Source: RGIG3009 sp045630285 (GTDB lineage: Bacteria; Bacillota; Clostridia; Oscillospirales; Acutalibacteraceae). From it: 64,000 bases of DNA. The translations under genes were made by a program, and so were the position numbers. Below are positions 1 through 8,447 of this stretch, piece after piece; position 1 is the first letter of the stretch, and the number at the start of each line of letters is the position of its first letter. The DNA lies in contig JAZQSX010000032.1 in NCBI GenBank assembly GCA_045630285.1, positions 6,383 to 70,382 of the forward strand. The letters are read 5' to 3'. The notes beneath the pieces are model-generated. The model was not told the origin of the DNA, did not search any database, and was given only the letters and a program-made list of their open reading frames with translations.

Positions 1-55
1 GCTGTTCCGTGCCGGAAACCGAGACCGAAGTATTATAAAAGCGGGGATTTGTTCT

Positions 56-1870
56 ATGAAACGTTGGATTTGCTTTGTGTGTATCATCATACTCACACTT
101 TCTTCGGCCGCTTGCTCCGATCAGGAGGAAACGACCCCCACCGTCCCCTCCGTAACTCTTCCTTCGTCGCTCGGCATGTCCGCCGAGGAGCTCTTCTCCG
201 ACCGTGATCATGATGCCACCTACAATGGCAGTGAGGCCATCACGGTCGCATTAAGCGGAAACGGTGCCGTCTCCTCGTCATCGCTGGTTTCATCCAAAGA
301 CGGCACGGTCACGTTAAAAGGAGCGGGTACGTACATCTTGTCCGGCGAGTTGTCCGGACAACTCATCATTGACGCACCCAAGGAGGATAAATTGCAGGTG
401 GTGTTGCGAGGTGTTACCGTCAACTGCGAACACAGCAGTGCGCTGTATATCCGTCAAGCGGATAAAGTGTTTCTGACGCTGGATGGAAATACCGAGAATC
501 GGTTTTCTACCACCGGAGAATTCGTTGCCACTGATGATAGTGCAATCGACGCCGCTATTTTCTCAAAAGAGGATCTCACGATCAATGGCAGCGGCAGCCT
601 AATCGTCGACTGTGCTACCGATCACGGCATCGTGTCCAAGGATGATCTGGCGGTAACAGGCGGCGTTATCAGCATAACGGCCGCCGGTCACGGCTTGTGC
701 GGCAAGGACTGCGTCAAGATTTCAGGCGGCACATTCACCGTAGATGCCGGGAAGGACGGCATTCACGCTGAAAACAACGACGATACCACCCTCGGCTCGG
801 TGTATTTGGCGGGGGGCGCTTGGAATGTCACCGCCGACGGTGACGCTGTTCATGCGGCGGCAGATCTGCAGGTCGACAGCGGCACCTACAACCTCACCTC
901 CGGTGGCGGCAGCCAGAACGCCAGTATGCAGGGTGGTGGCTTTAATCCGGGCTGGGGGCACTGGAACGGCGGCGGGTACTACGGCTCGCAGGTTGAAACA
1001 ACAAACGTTTCTGCCAAGGGGATGAAATCCTCCGGCAATATGATCATCAACGACGGAAAAATCACCATAGATTCTTCGGATGACGCCTTGCATTCCAATA
1101 CGTCCTTGTATATAATCAAAGGAGATATTACCCTCGCTTCCGGCGATGACGGCATCCACGCCGACACCTCGGTGCTGATCTCCGGCGGCACCTTGACCAT
1201 TACCAAAAGCTACGAGGGCGTCGAAGCACAGAACATCACCGTGGCAGGCGGCGTTTTGGATATTACCGCCTCCGACGACGGCTTTAATGCTGCAGGCGGC
1301 AACGATTCTTCCGGTATGGGAGGACGTCCGGGGCAAGGTGCATTTGATGCTGAGGCCGATGCGTTTCTGTCGATCAGTGGCGGACAGATCACGCTGGATG
1401 CCGCAGGGGACGGTTTGGACTCTAACGGAGCACTGTACATTTCCGGCGGTCAAACCTACGTAAACGGCCCTACCAACAGTGGCAACGGGGCGCTAGATTA
1501 CGGCATTGATGCTACGGTGACCGGCGGTGTTGTCATTGCAGTCGGTGCAGCGGGCATGGCGGCAAATTTCGGTAGCAACTCGACGCAGGCCTGTATCCTG
1601 TACAACACCGCCACCTGTGCCGCCGGAACCTCTGTCACACTAAAGGATGCCGAAGGGAACATCCTGGCATCCTACTCTCCCACCAAGTCGTTTTCTTCGG
1701 TGGTTATCACCGCTCCCGGCCTGGAAGAAAATGCCGAGTGCACACTGGTGATCGGAAGCAATTCCTATGAGATCACCTTGGACGGCTATCTGTACGGCGA
1801 GGGCGGCGGTATGGGCCAAATGGGTGGCCCGGGTGGCCATATGGGTGGCAGACCCGGTGGCAGAATGTAA
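56..1870 (+). CDS. Cthe_2159-type carbohydrate-binding beta-helix lipoprotein
   Basis: 604 residues. The N-terminus is a lipoprotein signal peptide (hydrophobic residues 6-19, lipobox SSAAC with Cys20), so the mature protein should be lipid-anchored outside the cell. The body repeats short Gly/Asp-rich strands such as DGIHAEN and DDGIHAD, each following a GGT/GGVxxIT strand. This is the pattern of the right-handed beta-helix family typified by Clostridium thermocellum Cthe_2159, which binds polygalacturonate and calcium. A poorly conserved insertion rich in Gly, Asn and Trp lies near residues 280-305, and residues 581-604 form a Gly/Met/Arg tail (MGG repeats). Sugar ligand and adhesin role are inferred from the family. 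The AraC regulator starts 42 bases downstream on the same strand and may be co-transcribed. Confidence 0.8.
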   Translation: MKRWICFVCIIILTLSSAACSDQEETTPTVPSVTLPSSLGMSAEELFSDRDHDATYNGSEAITVALSGNGAVSSSSLVSSKDGTVTLKGAGTYILSGELSGQLIIDAPKEDKLQVVLRGVTVNCEHSSALYIRQADKVFLTLDGNTENRFSTTGEFVATDDSAIDAAIFSKEDLTINGSGSLIVDCATDHGIVSKDDLAVTGGVISITAAGHGLCGKDCVKISGGTFTVDAGKDGIHAENNDDTTLGSVYLAGGAWNVTADGDAVHAAADLQVDSGTYNLTSGGGSQNASMQGGGFNPGWGHWNGGGYYGSQVETTNVSAKGMKSSGNMIINDGKITIDSSDDALHSNTSLYIIKGDITLASGDDGIHADTSVLISGGTLTITKSYEGVEAQNITVAGGVLDITASDDGFNAAGGNDSSGMGGRPGQGAFDAEADAFLSISGGQITLDAAGDGLDSNGALYISGGQTYVNGPTNSGNGALDYGIDATVTGGVVIAVGAAGMAANFGSNSTQACILYNTATCAAGTSVTLKDAEGNILASYSPTKSFSSVVITAPGLEENAECTLVIGSNSYEITLDGYLYGEGGGMGQMGGPGGHMGGRPGGRM

Positions 1871-1912
1871 TCAATTTGCGGCATACGCTGTATATCCAGG
1901 AGGTAATATGCT

Positions 1913-2710
1913 ATGACATTTACCCGTGAGATCGCCTATCATCAGCAAGGACGTGCTCCGTCGGTTCACCATTCCCACACGGACAGCGATTCCTTGGAAA
2001 TTATTCAGATCGTTTCCGGTGACGGTACCTCTCTCATCAACGATCAAACCTATCCCCTATCTCCCGGTATTCTGCTGTTTATCGATTCCTCCAACATTCA
2101 TTCCCTGAATCCGCAAAACGTTGAAAGCTACTGTCGAAACAAACTGATCGTACGCCGCAGTATGGTGGAAAAGTCCCTGCAGATCGTAGGTGCCTCGTCA
2201 CTGCTCGGCGTTTTCAACGAAACCGGCGGAACCTGCTTTCTGCTGACGCCGGAGCTCGCAGGACGTGTCGATGAGATTTTCAGTGCCATGGCAGAGAATC
2301 CGAGTGATAACGCTGTGGTATTCGGCTCCTTCGTGCGTTTACTGACGATGCTGACACCGCAAGACCGTATGTATGCACAGGTTGCGGATCCCCGTGTTGC
2401 CCGTGTTCTTCATCACCTGCATACACGCTATGCTGAACCGCTCACCATCAACGCCTTGGCTGAAGACGCCCACATCAGCAAATACCACCTCTGCCGCCTG
2501 TTTCGCACAGATACCGGTATGAGCATCATCCAATATCTAAACGAGCAGCGGCTCTCCTCTGCCCGACGTTTGCTGCTGCAAACACGGCGCTCGATCACGT
2601 CGATTGCGCAGGATTGCGGCTTTGGTAGTCCCTCCCATTTTTGTGCTATGTTCCGTGAACGGGAAGGAATGACTCCCCGTGATTATCGCAATACACACAG
2701 CAAAAAATAA
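1913..2710 (+). CDS. AraC family transcriptional regulator (cupin + HTH)
   Basis: 265 residues. The first ~100 residues look like an AraC-type cupin sensor: a His-rich HHSH segment, then SGDGTSLINDQTYPLSPG and a DSSNIHSL strand. The last ~100 residues hold the two helix-turn-helix motifs: LTINALAEDAHISKYHLCRLF, then SITSIAQDCGFGSPSHFCAMF and the family-typical ending GMTPRDYR. The start is set by AGGAGG at 1898-1903, nine bases before the ATG. It is probably a sugar-responsive activator or repressor. Its closest neighbour is the upstream carbohydrate-binding lipoprotein, which is a plausible target, but no operator could be defined. A strong terminator follows directly. Confidence 0.9.
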   Translation: MTFTREIAYHQQGRAPSVHHSHTDSDSLEIIQIVSGDGTSLINDQTYPLSPGILLFIDSSNIHSLNPQNVESYCRNKLIVRRSMVEKSLQIVGASSLLGVFNETGGTCFLLTPELAGRVDEIFSAMAENPSDNAVVFGSFVRLLTMLTPQDRMYAQVADPRVARVLHHLHTRYAEPLTINALAEDAHISKYHLCRLFRTDTGMSIIQYLNEQRLSSARRLLLQTRRSITSIAQDCGFGSPSHFCAMFREREGMTPRDYRNTHSKK

Positions 2711-2712
2711 AC

Positions 2713-2746
2713 AACACGCCGTGATGCAACCGCATCACGGCGTGTT
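2713..2746. terminator. Bidirectional intrinsic terminator between convergent genes
   Basis: A perfect 15-bp stem (2713-2727 with 2732-2746) and a 4-base loop, GC-rich in the middle with A's on the left and T's on the right. It lies between the AraC gene (+) and the small lipoprotein gene (-) and can serve both. Confidence 0.9.
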
Positions 2747-2749
2747 TTA

Positions 2750-3265
2750 TTACTTGGTCTCACGAAAATTGGAAAAGGTCACCGACAGCGGCAACGCCGG
2801 CACAGACAGCGATAACGGTGCTCCCGTATAGGCATCACAAACCAATTCATATGCTCCGTTATTGCCACTACCACGGACGATCAGCTTGTCGCCCTCCTGC
2901 GTCCGCTCACCTTCGCCACGGATCGCCGCATCCAACACGGCCGTAATCTCCGCACCGAGCGCACTTTCGGGAACGGTGGCAGGATCGACTGAGAAGCTCA
3001 TCCCACTCAGTTCCAGATGCACTGATTCTCCGTCCCATAAAGCGCTCATGCCCGCCAGACTTTCTGGTGCCGAAAAAGTAAGCTTCAGCATGCCGGCGCC
3101 CTGACGTTCCAGTGTTCCTTTCACATCCAGTTCTTTATAATCCGCCTGTATCTGACAGGTGAATCCGCTTCCCACCGGGTCGGCGGAAGGCGTTTCCTGC
3201 TGACACCCTGTCAGTAATAGTGTCAGCAAAGAGAAAAGCACGGTCAGCACTGCGCCACGGCGCAT
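2750..3265 (-). CDS. Small LolA-like secreted lipoprotein, function unknown
   Basis: 171 residues. The N-terminus is a lipoprotein signal peptide ending in LLTGC, so the mature protein is probably anchored outside the membrane from Cys21. The remainder is beta-strand rich with alternating polar and hydrophobic residues (FTCQIQADYKELDVKGTLER and later LVCDAYTGAPLSLSVPALPL), recalling the LolA-like fold of some Firmicute lipoproteins. No catalytic motif is visible. The start has CAGGAG nine bases upstream, overlapping the stop codon of the upstream dehydratase gene, so the two are translationally close and form one unit. It ends at the shared terminator. Function unknown. Confidence 0.75.
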   Translation of the reverse strand: MRRGAVLTVLFSLLTLLLTGCQQETPSADPVGSGFTCQIQADYKELDVKGTLERQGAGMLKLTFSAPESLAGMSALWDGESVHLELSGMSFSVDPATVPESALGAEITAVLDAAIRGEGERTQEGDKLIVRGSGNNGAYELVCDAYTGAPLSLSVPALPLSVTFSNFRETK

Positions 3266-3271
3266 AGTTCG

Positions 3272-4129
3272 TCACTCCTGTTGTTCCAATTGCAGAAACA
3301 ACCCGCTCAGCTCCTCGATCATATCCGACGGCAGCATAGCATGCTGTGACAACCGCTCAGCGGCACGATCTCCCGCCGCACCGTGCAGATATACGCCGCA
3401 GCGAGCAGCATCTTCAGGTGACAAGCCTTGTGCCGCCAGAGAAGCGATCATGCCGGCCAGTACGTCACCGCTGCCACCGACTGCCATTCCCGGATTTCCC
3501 GTGGGATTGACCCATTCCTTACCCGACGGTGTAGTGATCACGGTATGATGTCCCTTAAGAACGACCACAGCACCGGTACGCTGAGTCGCTTCACGTGCTG
3601 CGGCACGGCGGTCTTGTTGAACTTGTTCTACCGAACAACCGAGCAACCGAGACATCTCCATCGGATGCGGCGTGATGATCAGTGGAGCTTGCATTGTTTC
3701 TGTTATAGATATATGCCGTGCCAACCAATTTATACCATCCGCATCCAAAATTATCGGACAAGTTGCATTTTCGAGCAAAGCGGCTATCAATTCACCCGCT
3801 TCATACGACTGTCCCAATCCGCACCCGATCAGTAACGCCGAGGCACGCTGCGCATACGGCAACACCTGCTTCGCCGCCTTAACGCCGCCGTCGGCATACG
3901 GCGCAAATACCGCCTCCGGGATCTGTGCCGACACGATGGGATAAATCGTCTCGGGAACGGCTGCTATCACCAATCCTGCACCACACCGCAACGCCGCTTT
4001 GGACGCCAGAGCAGCCGCACCCGCCATACCGTAGCTGCCACAGACAGACAGCACCGTCCCGTACGTGCCCTTGTGGCTATCCGGCACCCGTGGTGCAAAG
4101 CATCTGCGGATCTCTTCCCATTGCATCAT
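3272..4129 (-). CDS. nnrD: ADP/ATP-dependent (S)-NAD(P)H-hydrate dehydratase
   Basis: 285 residues in the ribokinase-like fold of the CARKD/YjeF C-terminal family, which repairs hydrated NADH and NADPH at the cost of ATP or ADP. Seen: the N-terminal GTVLSVCGSYGMAGAAALA segment, the LDADGINWLA strand, ITPHPMEMSRLL, VVLKGHHTVI and the nucleotide-binding NPGMAVGGSGDVLAGMIASL with the GSGD signature. The N-terminal epimerase half found in bifunctional NnrDE proteins is absent. I chose the ATG at 4129 because GGAAGG lies eight bases upstream. A longer reading to 4171 would translate through the terminator at 4152-4177. The stop codon overlaps the ribosome-binding site of the lipoprotein gene downstream. 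Confidence 0.9.
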   Translation of the reverse strand: MMQWEEIRRCFAPRVPDSHKGTYGTVLSVCGSYGMAGAAALASKAALRCGAGLVIAAVPETIYPIVSAQIPEAVFAPYADGGVKAAKQVLPYAQRASALLIGCGLGQSYEAGELIAALLENATCPIILDADGINWLARHISITETMQAPLIITPHPMEMSRLLGCSVEQVQQDRRAAAREATQRTGAVVVLKGHHTVITTPSGKEWVNPTGNPGMAVGGSGDVLAGMIASLAAQGLSPEDAARCGVYLHGAAGDRAAERLSQHAMLPSDMIEELSGLFLQLEQQE

Positions 4130-4151
4130 ATCCAACACCTTCCAAAGCAAA

Positions 4152-4177
4152 AAGCGGGTGCTTATCGGCACCCGCTT
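4152..4177 (-). terminator. Intrinsic terminator after the DUF6106-like gene
   Basis: A 10-bp perfect stem (4152-4161 with 4168-4177) and six-base loop, followed on the minus strand by five T's. It sits just past the stop codon of the membrane protein gene ending at 4183. Confidence 0.85.
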
Positions 4178-4182
4178 CGGTT

Positions 4183-4689
4183 TTATTTTTCCATCTCCAT
4201 TTGGAGCAAGCGAGGCAATGCCTTCACGAAAGCTTCCATAACACGCTCGTTCGGCTGGAACACCACCAGCGTATATCCACGTTTCTTACTGCGATAGCTG
4301 AAATAGTACAGGCCCTCTTCCTTCTCGGAGACCGCCGCAAACACGGTACGGTCTACCTGACGGCCCTGCCATTTTTCAGGCTCGTAACGGCCGGCGGAGT
4401 CCAGCTTTTTCAGCGAAACCGACACAACACGCTCACGCTTGCGCCGTGCCACAATACGGTCGATGTCAATATCGCCGTTGGTAATGCAGTACTCATACTC
4501 AATGTTCATGCCCGAGAGCAGCCACCACATACCCCAGCCGAGAGGCAGCATCAGCATCAAAGCGAGCGATCCCAACAGCAAAAATGCCATAACCACCAAA
4601 ATGGAGGTCAGCGCCATAATCAGCACCGCCAACGCTACCTGGGACTTCGTTTTTTTGCGATAAATGATCTGTTCTACAAACATATCCAT
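4183..4689 (-). CDS. DUF6106-like two-helix membrane protein
   Basis: 168 residues. A short cytoplasmic start (MDMFVEQIIYRKKTKSQ) precedes two transmembrane segments at about residues 19-60, with an LPLGWGMWWLLSG stretch between or within the second. The soluble C-terminal part has an EYEYCITNGDIDIDRIVARR motif and mixed charged strands. This matches the DUF6106-type proteins of gut Clostridia, whose function is unknown. Start: GTG at 4707 would place the gene start on top of its own ribosome-binding site, whereas ATG at 4689 is about ten bases from AAAGG. It has its own likely promoter just inside the uvrC end and its own terminator, so it looks monocistronic. Confidence 0.75.
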   Translation of the reverse strand: MDMFVEQIIYRKKTKSQVALAVLIMALTSILVVMAFLLLGSLALMLMLPLGWGMWWLLSGMNIEYEYCITNGDIDIDRIVARRKRERVVSVSLKKLDSAGRYEPEKWQGRQVDRTVFAAVSEKEEGLYYFSYRSKKRGYTLVVFQPNERVMEAFVKALPRLLQMEMEK

Positions 4690-4712
4690 AGAAAACACAC
4701 CTTTCACTGGGT

Positions 4713-4741
4713 AGTATACAGGATTTTTTCAAAAAAAGCAA
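4713..4741 (-). promoter_or_regulatory. Sigma-A-type promoter for the DUF6106-like gene
   Basis: On the minus strand TTGCTT (4736-4741) and TATACT (4713-4718) are separated by 17 bases, directly after the uvrC stop codon and about 25 bases before the start at 4689. Confidence 0.6.
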
Positions 4742-6586
4742 TCACTTTTCCTCGTCAAAAAACCGTGCAACCGCCTCGGCTGCCGGTCGGGTCATTCCCT
4801 TGACCGCCGCCAGCTGATCTACCGTCGCACCACGCACTGCCGTAACCGAACCAAAATGGCGCAACAGCAGCGCCGCTCGTTTTTCGCCAACGCCCGGAAT
4901 CCCGGTAAGGGTACTGCCGATAACTCGTCTTCGCTTCTGGCGGTGATAGCCGATCGCAAAACGGTGAACCTCCTCCTGGATCGACGATGCCAGCGTAAAC
5001 GCCGCCCGCCGCCCACCAATGGCGATCTCACCACCCTCGGCGGTGATCGCACGGGTGCGGTGATGTCCGTCCTTGACCAAGCCAAACACGGGAATGCCGT
5101 AGCCGAAGCTGTCAACCAGCGGTTTTACCGCATCGACCTGTCCTTGTCCACCGTCCAGCAGGATCAGATCGGGCAATTCACCAAAGCCCTCCCCACTCTC
5201 ACGGTGCTGCTCATACTCTTTCAAACGACGCTCTAGCACCTCACGTAAACTGGCACAGTCATCCTGCCCCTGCACCGTACGGATCGCAAATCGGCGATAA
5301 TCCTGCCGTGACGGCTTTCCATTACGGAACACAACCATCGCTCCAACCACGTCGGTACCGGCGGTATGGGAAATATCATAGCTTTCAATACGGCACGGCG
5401 TTTCCGAAAGACCCAACAACTGCCGCAATTCCTCCAAAGCGGTGACGTCACGCCCTCCGGTTTCCAATTGACGTGCCACCCGCTCTGCCGCATTGTTGCG
5501 GCACATATCCAACAACTGCGCCTGCTCTCCACGCTGCGGGAAAACCAGTTTTACTGCATACCGTGCGCCAAGTGAGGCTGCCCGCTCGCTCAAAAACCGT
5601 TCAAGCAACGGGGCATCTTCCACGGTATCGTCCAGTACAATACGTGGCGGAATGGCATCCCGTATCGTATAGTACCGCCGTAAGAACTCCGCTGTGGCGG
5701 CAGCCGGATCACCTACCGCTTCCATCAAAAACTCTTCACGGTCTGACAACGCACCGTTGGTAAAGCGAAACACCTCAAAGCAAGCGACGTCACCTGCCTG
5801 CGCCAACGCCACGACATCCTGTCTCGGCACACGGGAATGGACCACCTTTTGCTTTTCACTCAGTTTTTCCAACGCACGGATCCGATCCCGAAGCTTCGCC
5901 GCTGTTTCAAAATCCAACGCCTCCGCTGCCGCATTCATCCGCTGTGTCAACAACGCAATCAGCTTGGAGCTACCCTGCGTAAGATAGGTGATCGCCTGCT
6001 CCACCCGCTCGGCATACTCCTTTTCCGGCACCCGACCGGTACACGGCGCACAGCACTGCCCGATATGGTGATTGAGGCACGGGCGTTCCCCGCTTTTCCC
6101 GTATTTTAACGGTTTTTTGCAGGTGGACAGTTGAAACAGACGGTTGACCTCATCCACCGCTTGTCGCAGCACGAAGGAGCTCATATACGGCCCGATATAC
6201 CGTGCCCCGTCATCGGCCCGCTGTTTTACCTCGGTAATGCGGGAATACGGCGGCTTGGATACCCGAATATACCGGTATCCTTTGTCATCCTTCAACAAAA
6301 TATTGTATTTCGGGGCGTGCTGCTTGATCAGCGAACACTCCAGCACCAGCGCTTCAAACTCACTACCGGTGACGATGTATTCGAAATGATCCACACGGCT
6401 AACCATTTGGCGCACTTTTTCGGTGTGATTGGTATCTGAACCGAAATACTGGCTGACACGGTTGCGGAGCACCTTGGCCTTACCGATGTAGATGATGTCA
6501 TCCCGGCTATCCTTCATAATGTATACGCCCGGCTCCAACGGCAACGCCATGGCCTGACGACGCAGTTCCTTCACGATCTCCGACAC
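4742..6586 (-). CDS. uvrC: UvrABC excinuclease subunit C
   Basis: 614 residues, normal length for UvrC, the endonuclease that makes both incisions in nucleotide excision repair. Domains in order: N-terminal GIY-YIG nuclease (PGVYIMKDSRDDIIYIGKAK, about residues 19-40), a Cys cluster (CLNHHIGQCCAPC), the UVR motif (LDFETAAKLRDRIRALE), the RNase H-like second nuclease (ESYDISHTAGTDVVGAMVVF, ILLDGGQGQV, FGLVKDGHHRTRAI) and a C-terminal helix-hairpin-helix pair (LTGIPGVGEKRAALLLRHFG). AGGAGG overlaps the GTG at 6595, so the GTG at 6586, eight bases further on, is the better start. No uvrA or uvrB is in the window. Confidence 0.96.
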   Translation of the reverse strand: MSEIVKELRRQAMALPLEPGVYIMKDSRDDIIYIGKAKVLRNRVSQYFGSDTNHTEKVRQMVSRVDHFEYIVTGSEFEALVLECSLIKQHAPKYNILLKDDKGYRYIRVSKPPYSRITEVKQRADDGARYIGPYMSSFVLRQAVDEVNRLFQLSTCKKPLKYGKSGERPCLNHHIGQCCAPCTGRVPEKEYAERVEQAITYLTQGSSKLIALLTQRMNAAAEALDFETAAKLRDRIRALEKLSEKQKVVHSRVPRQDVVALAQAGDVACFEVFRFTNGALSDREEFLMEAVGDPAAATAEFLRRYYTIRDAIPPRIVLDDTVEDAPLLERFLSERAASLGARYAVKLVFPQRGEQAQLLDMCRNNAAERVARQLETGGRDVTALEELRQLLGLSETPCRIESYDISHTAGTDVVGAMVVFRNGKPSRQDYRRFAIRTVQGQDDCASLREVLERRLKEYEQHRESGEGFGELPDLILLDGGQGQVDAVKPLVDSFGYGIPVFGLVKDGHHRTRAITAEGGEIAIGGRRAAFTLASSIQEEVHRFAIGYHRQKRRRVIGSTLTGIPGVGEKRAALLLRHFGSVTAVRGATVDQLAAVKGMTRPAAEAVARFFDEEK

Positions 6587-6611
6587 CCGTATCACCTCCT
6601 AAAATACACAA

Positions 6612-6640
6612 AAGCGCAGCCGCATGACGCAACTGCGCTT
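6612..6640 (-). terminator. Intrinsic terminator of ptsH
   Basis: An 8-bp stem (6612-6619 with 6633-6640) with a 13-base loop, followed on the minus strand by a T-rich run. It lies 48 bases past the ptsH stop codon and before uvrC. Confidence 0.6.
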
Positions 6641-6688
6641 CGGACGCTTCACAACACAGCGAAACCCCCGTTAAAAACAACCTGAAAC

Positions 6689-6952
6689 TTATTCGGCAAA
6701 GCCCGATTCAACAAGCGCCACCAGCGCATCGACAGCAGCCTCTTCGTCGTTACCGTCAGCCGTGATGCGGATGTTGGTGCCACCGACAATACCCAGCGAC
6801 AACACGCCCAGCAGGCTCTTTGCGTTGACACGGCGTTCCTCTTTTTCCACCCAGATTGCGGACTTGAACTCGTTCGCCTTCTGAATGAAGAAGGTAGCGG
6901 GACGGGCATGCAAACCTACCTGATTCTGCACCAGTACTTCTTTAACGTACAT
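6689..6952 (-). CDS. ptsH: HPr-family phosphocarrier protein
   Basis: 87 residues, the normal HPr length. HPr relays phosphate from PEP via enzyme I to sugar EIIA proteins and, in Firmicutes, is phosphorylated on Ser46 by HPr kinase to act as CcpA co-repressor. Seen: the active-site segment GLHARPATFF with His15, and RRVNAKSLLGVLSLGI with Ser46. Both phosphorylation sites are therefore present, so it reads as a true HPr rather than Crh, which lacks His15. There is no ptsI or hprK nearby. It has its own consensus promoter and terminator, so it is a single-gene unit. A GGGAG ribosome-binding site precedes the ATG. Confidence 0.93.
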   Translation of the reverse strand: MYVKEVLVQNQVGLHARPATFFIQKANEFKSAIWVEKEERRVNAKSLLGVLSLGIVGGTNIRITADGNDEEAAVDALVALVESGFAE

Positions 6953-7022
6953 ACAAACTACTCCCTCTCATCATGTAACGCGACCGAAAACACGGTCTGA
7001 TTTGCCTAACAAGATATTACAT

Positions 7023-7050
7023 ATTATACCACAAAATCCGCACGGGTCAA
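7023..7050 (-). promoter_or_regulatory. Sigma-A promoter of ptsH
   Basis: Minus-strand TTGACC (7045-7050) and TATAAT (7023-7028) are separated by 16 bases. This predicts a leader of about 65 bases before ptsH. Confidence 0.8.
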
Positions 7051-7070
7051 ACAAAATCCGCAATAAAACA

Positions 7071-7154
7071 TCACCGTTATCGCATTTTTGTTTGCCTGCC
7101 CTATTTTGGCAAAAAAGCTCGTCCTCAATTTGGGCAATTTGACGATAACGGTGA
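7071..7154 (-). repeat. 84-bp structure closed by a 12-bp inverted repeat
   Basis: The 12 bases at 7071-7082 are the exact reverse complement of 7143-7154. Inside lies a smaller inverted repeat (TTTGCC 7091-7096 with GGCAAA 7108-7113). The structure sits 11 bases past the trmD stop codon. On the minus strand the outer right arm is followed by a short T-rich tract, so it may terminate the ylxM-trmD transcript or shield its 3' end. A tiny mobile element cannot be excluded by eye. Confidence 0.6.
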
Positions 7155-7165
7155 ATAATTTTTGG

Positions 7166-7921
7166 TTATATTGGCGAGGCGTCTTCGGCCATTGTTTGCT
7201 TTGCTTCTTCCAAAAACACCTTTTCTTTAGCGGTCAATTCCGCATGCTCCAGCATATCGGGACGATGCTTCAGCGTACGCAACAACGACTGCTCCCGCCG
7301 CCACGCCGCGATGTTGGCGTGGTGGCCCGTCAGCAGCACCTCCGGCACCTCACGTCCCTCCCATACAGCGGGGCGCGTGTACTGCGGATACTCCAACAGC
7401 GAGGAAAAATGGCTTTCCTCAGTAAAGCACTGCTCATCCGACAGTACGCCGGGGATCATACGTGCCACGCAATCTGTTACCACCAAAGCCGGTAATTCGC
7501 CACCGGTCAATACGTAATCGCCGATCGAGATCTGCTCATCCACAAGTGCATCCAGCACTCGCTCGTCCACGCCTTCATAATGTCCGCACAGCAGGCACAG
7601 CTCCGGCAACTGTGCCAATTCTCTGGCACGCTGCTGCGTCAGCGTTTTGCCCTGCGGAGACAGGTATATCAAGTGCGGGCGATGCCCGAGATCCTCACAA
7701 ACCGCACGAAAGCAATCGGCGATCGGCTGGGCAAACATAACCATACCCATGCCTCCACCGTACGGATAGTCATCCACCTGCTTTTGGCGATTTTCAGTGT
7801 AATCACGGATCTGGTGAAAGCGCAGATCCAACAGTCCCCGCTGGCGAGCTCGACCAATGATGCTTTCCGCCATCATCCGATCACACGCTTCGGGAAACAG
7901 TGTCAACAGATCAATTCTCAT
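7166..7921 (-). CDS. trmD: tRNA (guanine-N1)-methyltransferase
   Basis: 251 residues. TrmD methylates G37 next to the anticodon using SAM, preventing +1 frameshifting. Seen: the N-terminal MRIDLLTLFPE, the YPYGGGMGMVM loop, the trefoil-knot SAM site YLSPQGK (residues 86-92) and GHYEGVDER (113-121), and the DYVLTGGELPALVVTD segment, where Asp150 fits the catalytic aspartate. The ATG at 7921 lies inside the end of rimM; the genes overlap by 11 bases, which suggests translational coupling. A longer reading upstream lacks family similarity. Last gene of the ylxM-ffh-rpsP-khpA-rimM-trmD operon. Confidence 0.97.
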   Translation of the reverse strand: MRIDLLTLFPEACDRMMAESIIGRARQRGLLDLRFHQIRDYTENRQKQVDDYPYGGGMGMVMFAQPIADCFRAVCEDLGHRPHLIYLSPQGKTLTQQRARELAQLPELCLLCGHYEGVDERVLDALVDEQISIGDYVLTGGELPALVVTDCVARMIPGVLSDEQCFTEESHFSSLLEYPQYTRPAVWEGREVPEVLLTGHHANIAAWRREQSLLRTLKHRPDMLEHAELTAKEKVFLEEAKQTMAEDASPI

Positions 7922-8426
7922 CGTCAAACAATCCCAACATCGGAAAAATCCGTATTTCGCCGCCGTCGACGTCAACCTTGCGTATCACCGACGGGATAGC
8001 CGGCATCAGTACTTCCTTACCGCTCACCGTGCGCATATGGTATACGTCGTTGGAGCCGGTATGGCTAACGTCGGTGCATTCGCCATACACCTCATCGGTG
8101 TCATCGTCCACCACAGAAAGGCCGATAAGATCACAAATAAAATACTGCCCCCGCTCCAGCTTCAGATCGTTACGGTCCAGATACAGCATCTGGCCACGTA
8201 AAGCAGCCGCCTGCTCCACTGTATCGATTCCGTCCAGCTTGATGAGCGCAATCGTCTTATGTGCCCGTCCTTTGGCTTTCACCGCACGACGTCCTTCGTC
8301 GAAATAGAGCTTACGCAGTCCGGCAAGCACCTCGGGGGAATCGCATTCGGGGCGTACACGGATCTCACCGCGGACACCGTGCGTTCCTACGATCTCACCG
8401 GCCTCTAAATAACGCTTTTTCGGCAT
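7911..8426 (-). CDS. rimM: 16S rRNA processing/ribosome maturation factor RimM
   Basis: 171 residues, normal length. RimM binds ribosomal protein S19 and helps mature the 30S head. Seen: the N-terminal EAGEIVGTHGVRGEIRVRPE (RimM barrel) and the C-terminal PRC-barrel part with DLIGLSVVDDDTDEVYGECT, NDVYHMRTVSGKEVLMPAIP and VIRKVDVDGGEIRIFPMLGL. The ATG at 8426 follows a GGAGGGG site; the longer open frame upstream would run through the hairpin at 8448-8474. It overlaps trmD by 11 bases, and a hairpin separates it from khpA. Confidence 0.96.
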   Translation of the reverse strand: MPKKRYLEAGEIVGTHGVRGEIRVRPECDSPEVLAGLRKLYFDEGRRAVKAKGRAHKTIALIKLDGIDTVEQAAALRGQMLYLDRNDLKLERGQYFICDLIGLSVVDDDTDEVYGECTDVSHTGSNDVYHMRTVSGKEVLMPAIPSVIRKVDVDGGEIRIFPMLGLFDDEN

Positions 8427-8447
8427 GAAACCCCTCCGTTCGAAAAG

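Noticed and set aside
3..38. Possible C-terminal tail of a gene entering from the left (ends VPETETEVL then TAA).
   Set aside because: Only 11 codons remain inside the window and no family can be recognised.
4130..4171. Longer start for the NAD(P)H-hydrate dehydratase.
   Set aside because: It would translate through the 10-bp terminator at 4152-4177, while ATG 4129 has a good ribosome-binding site.
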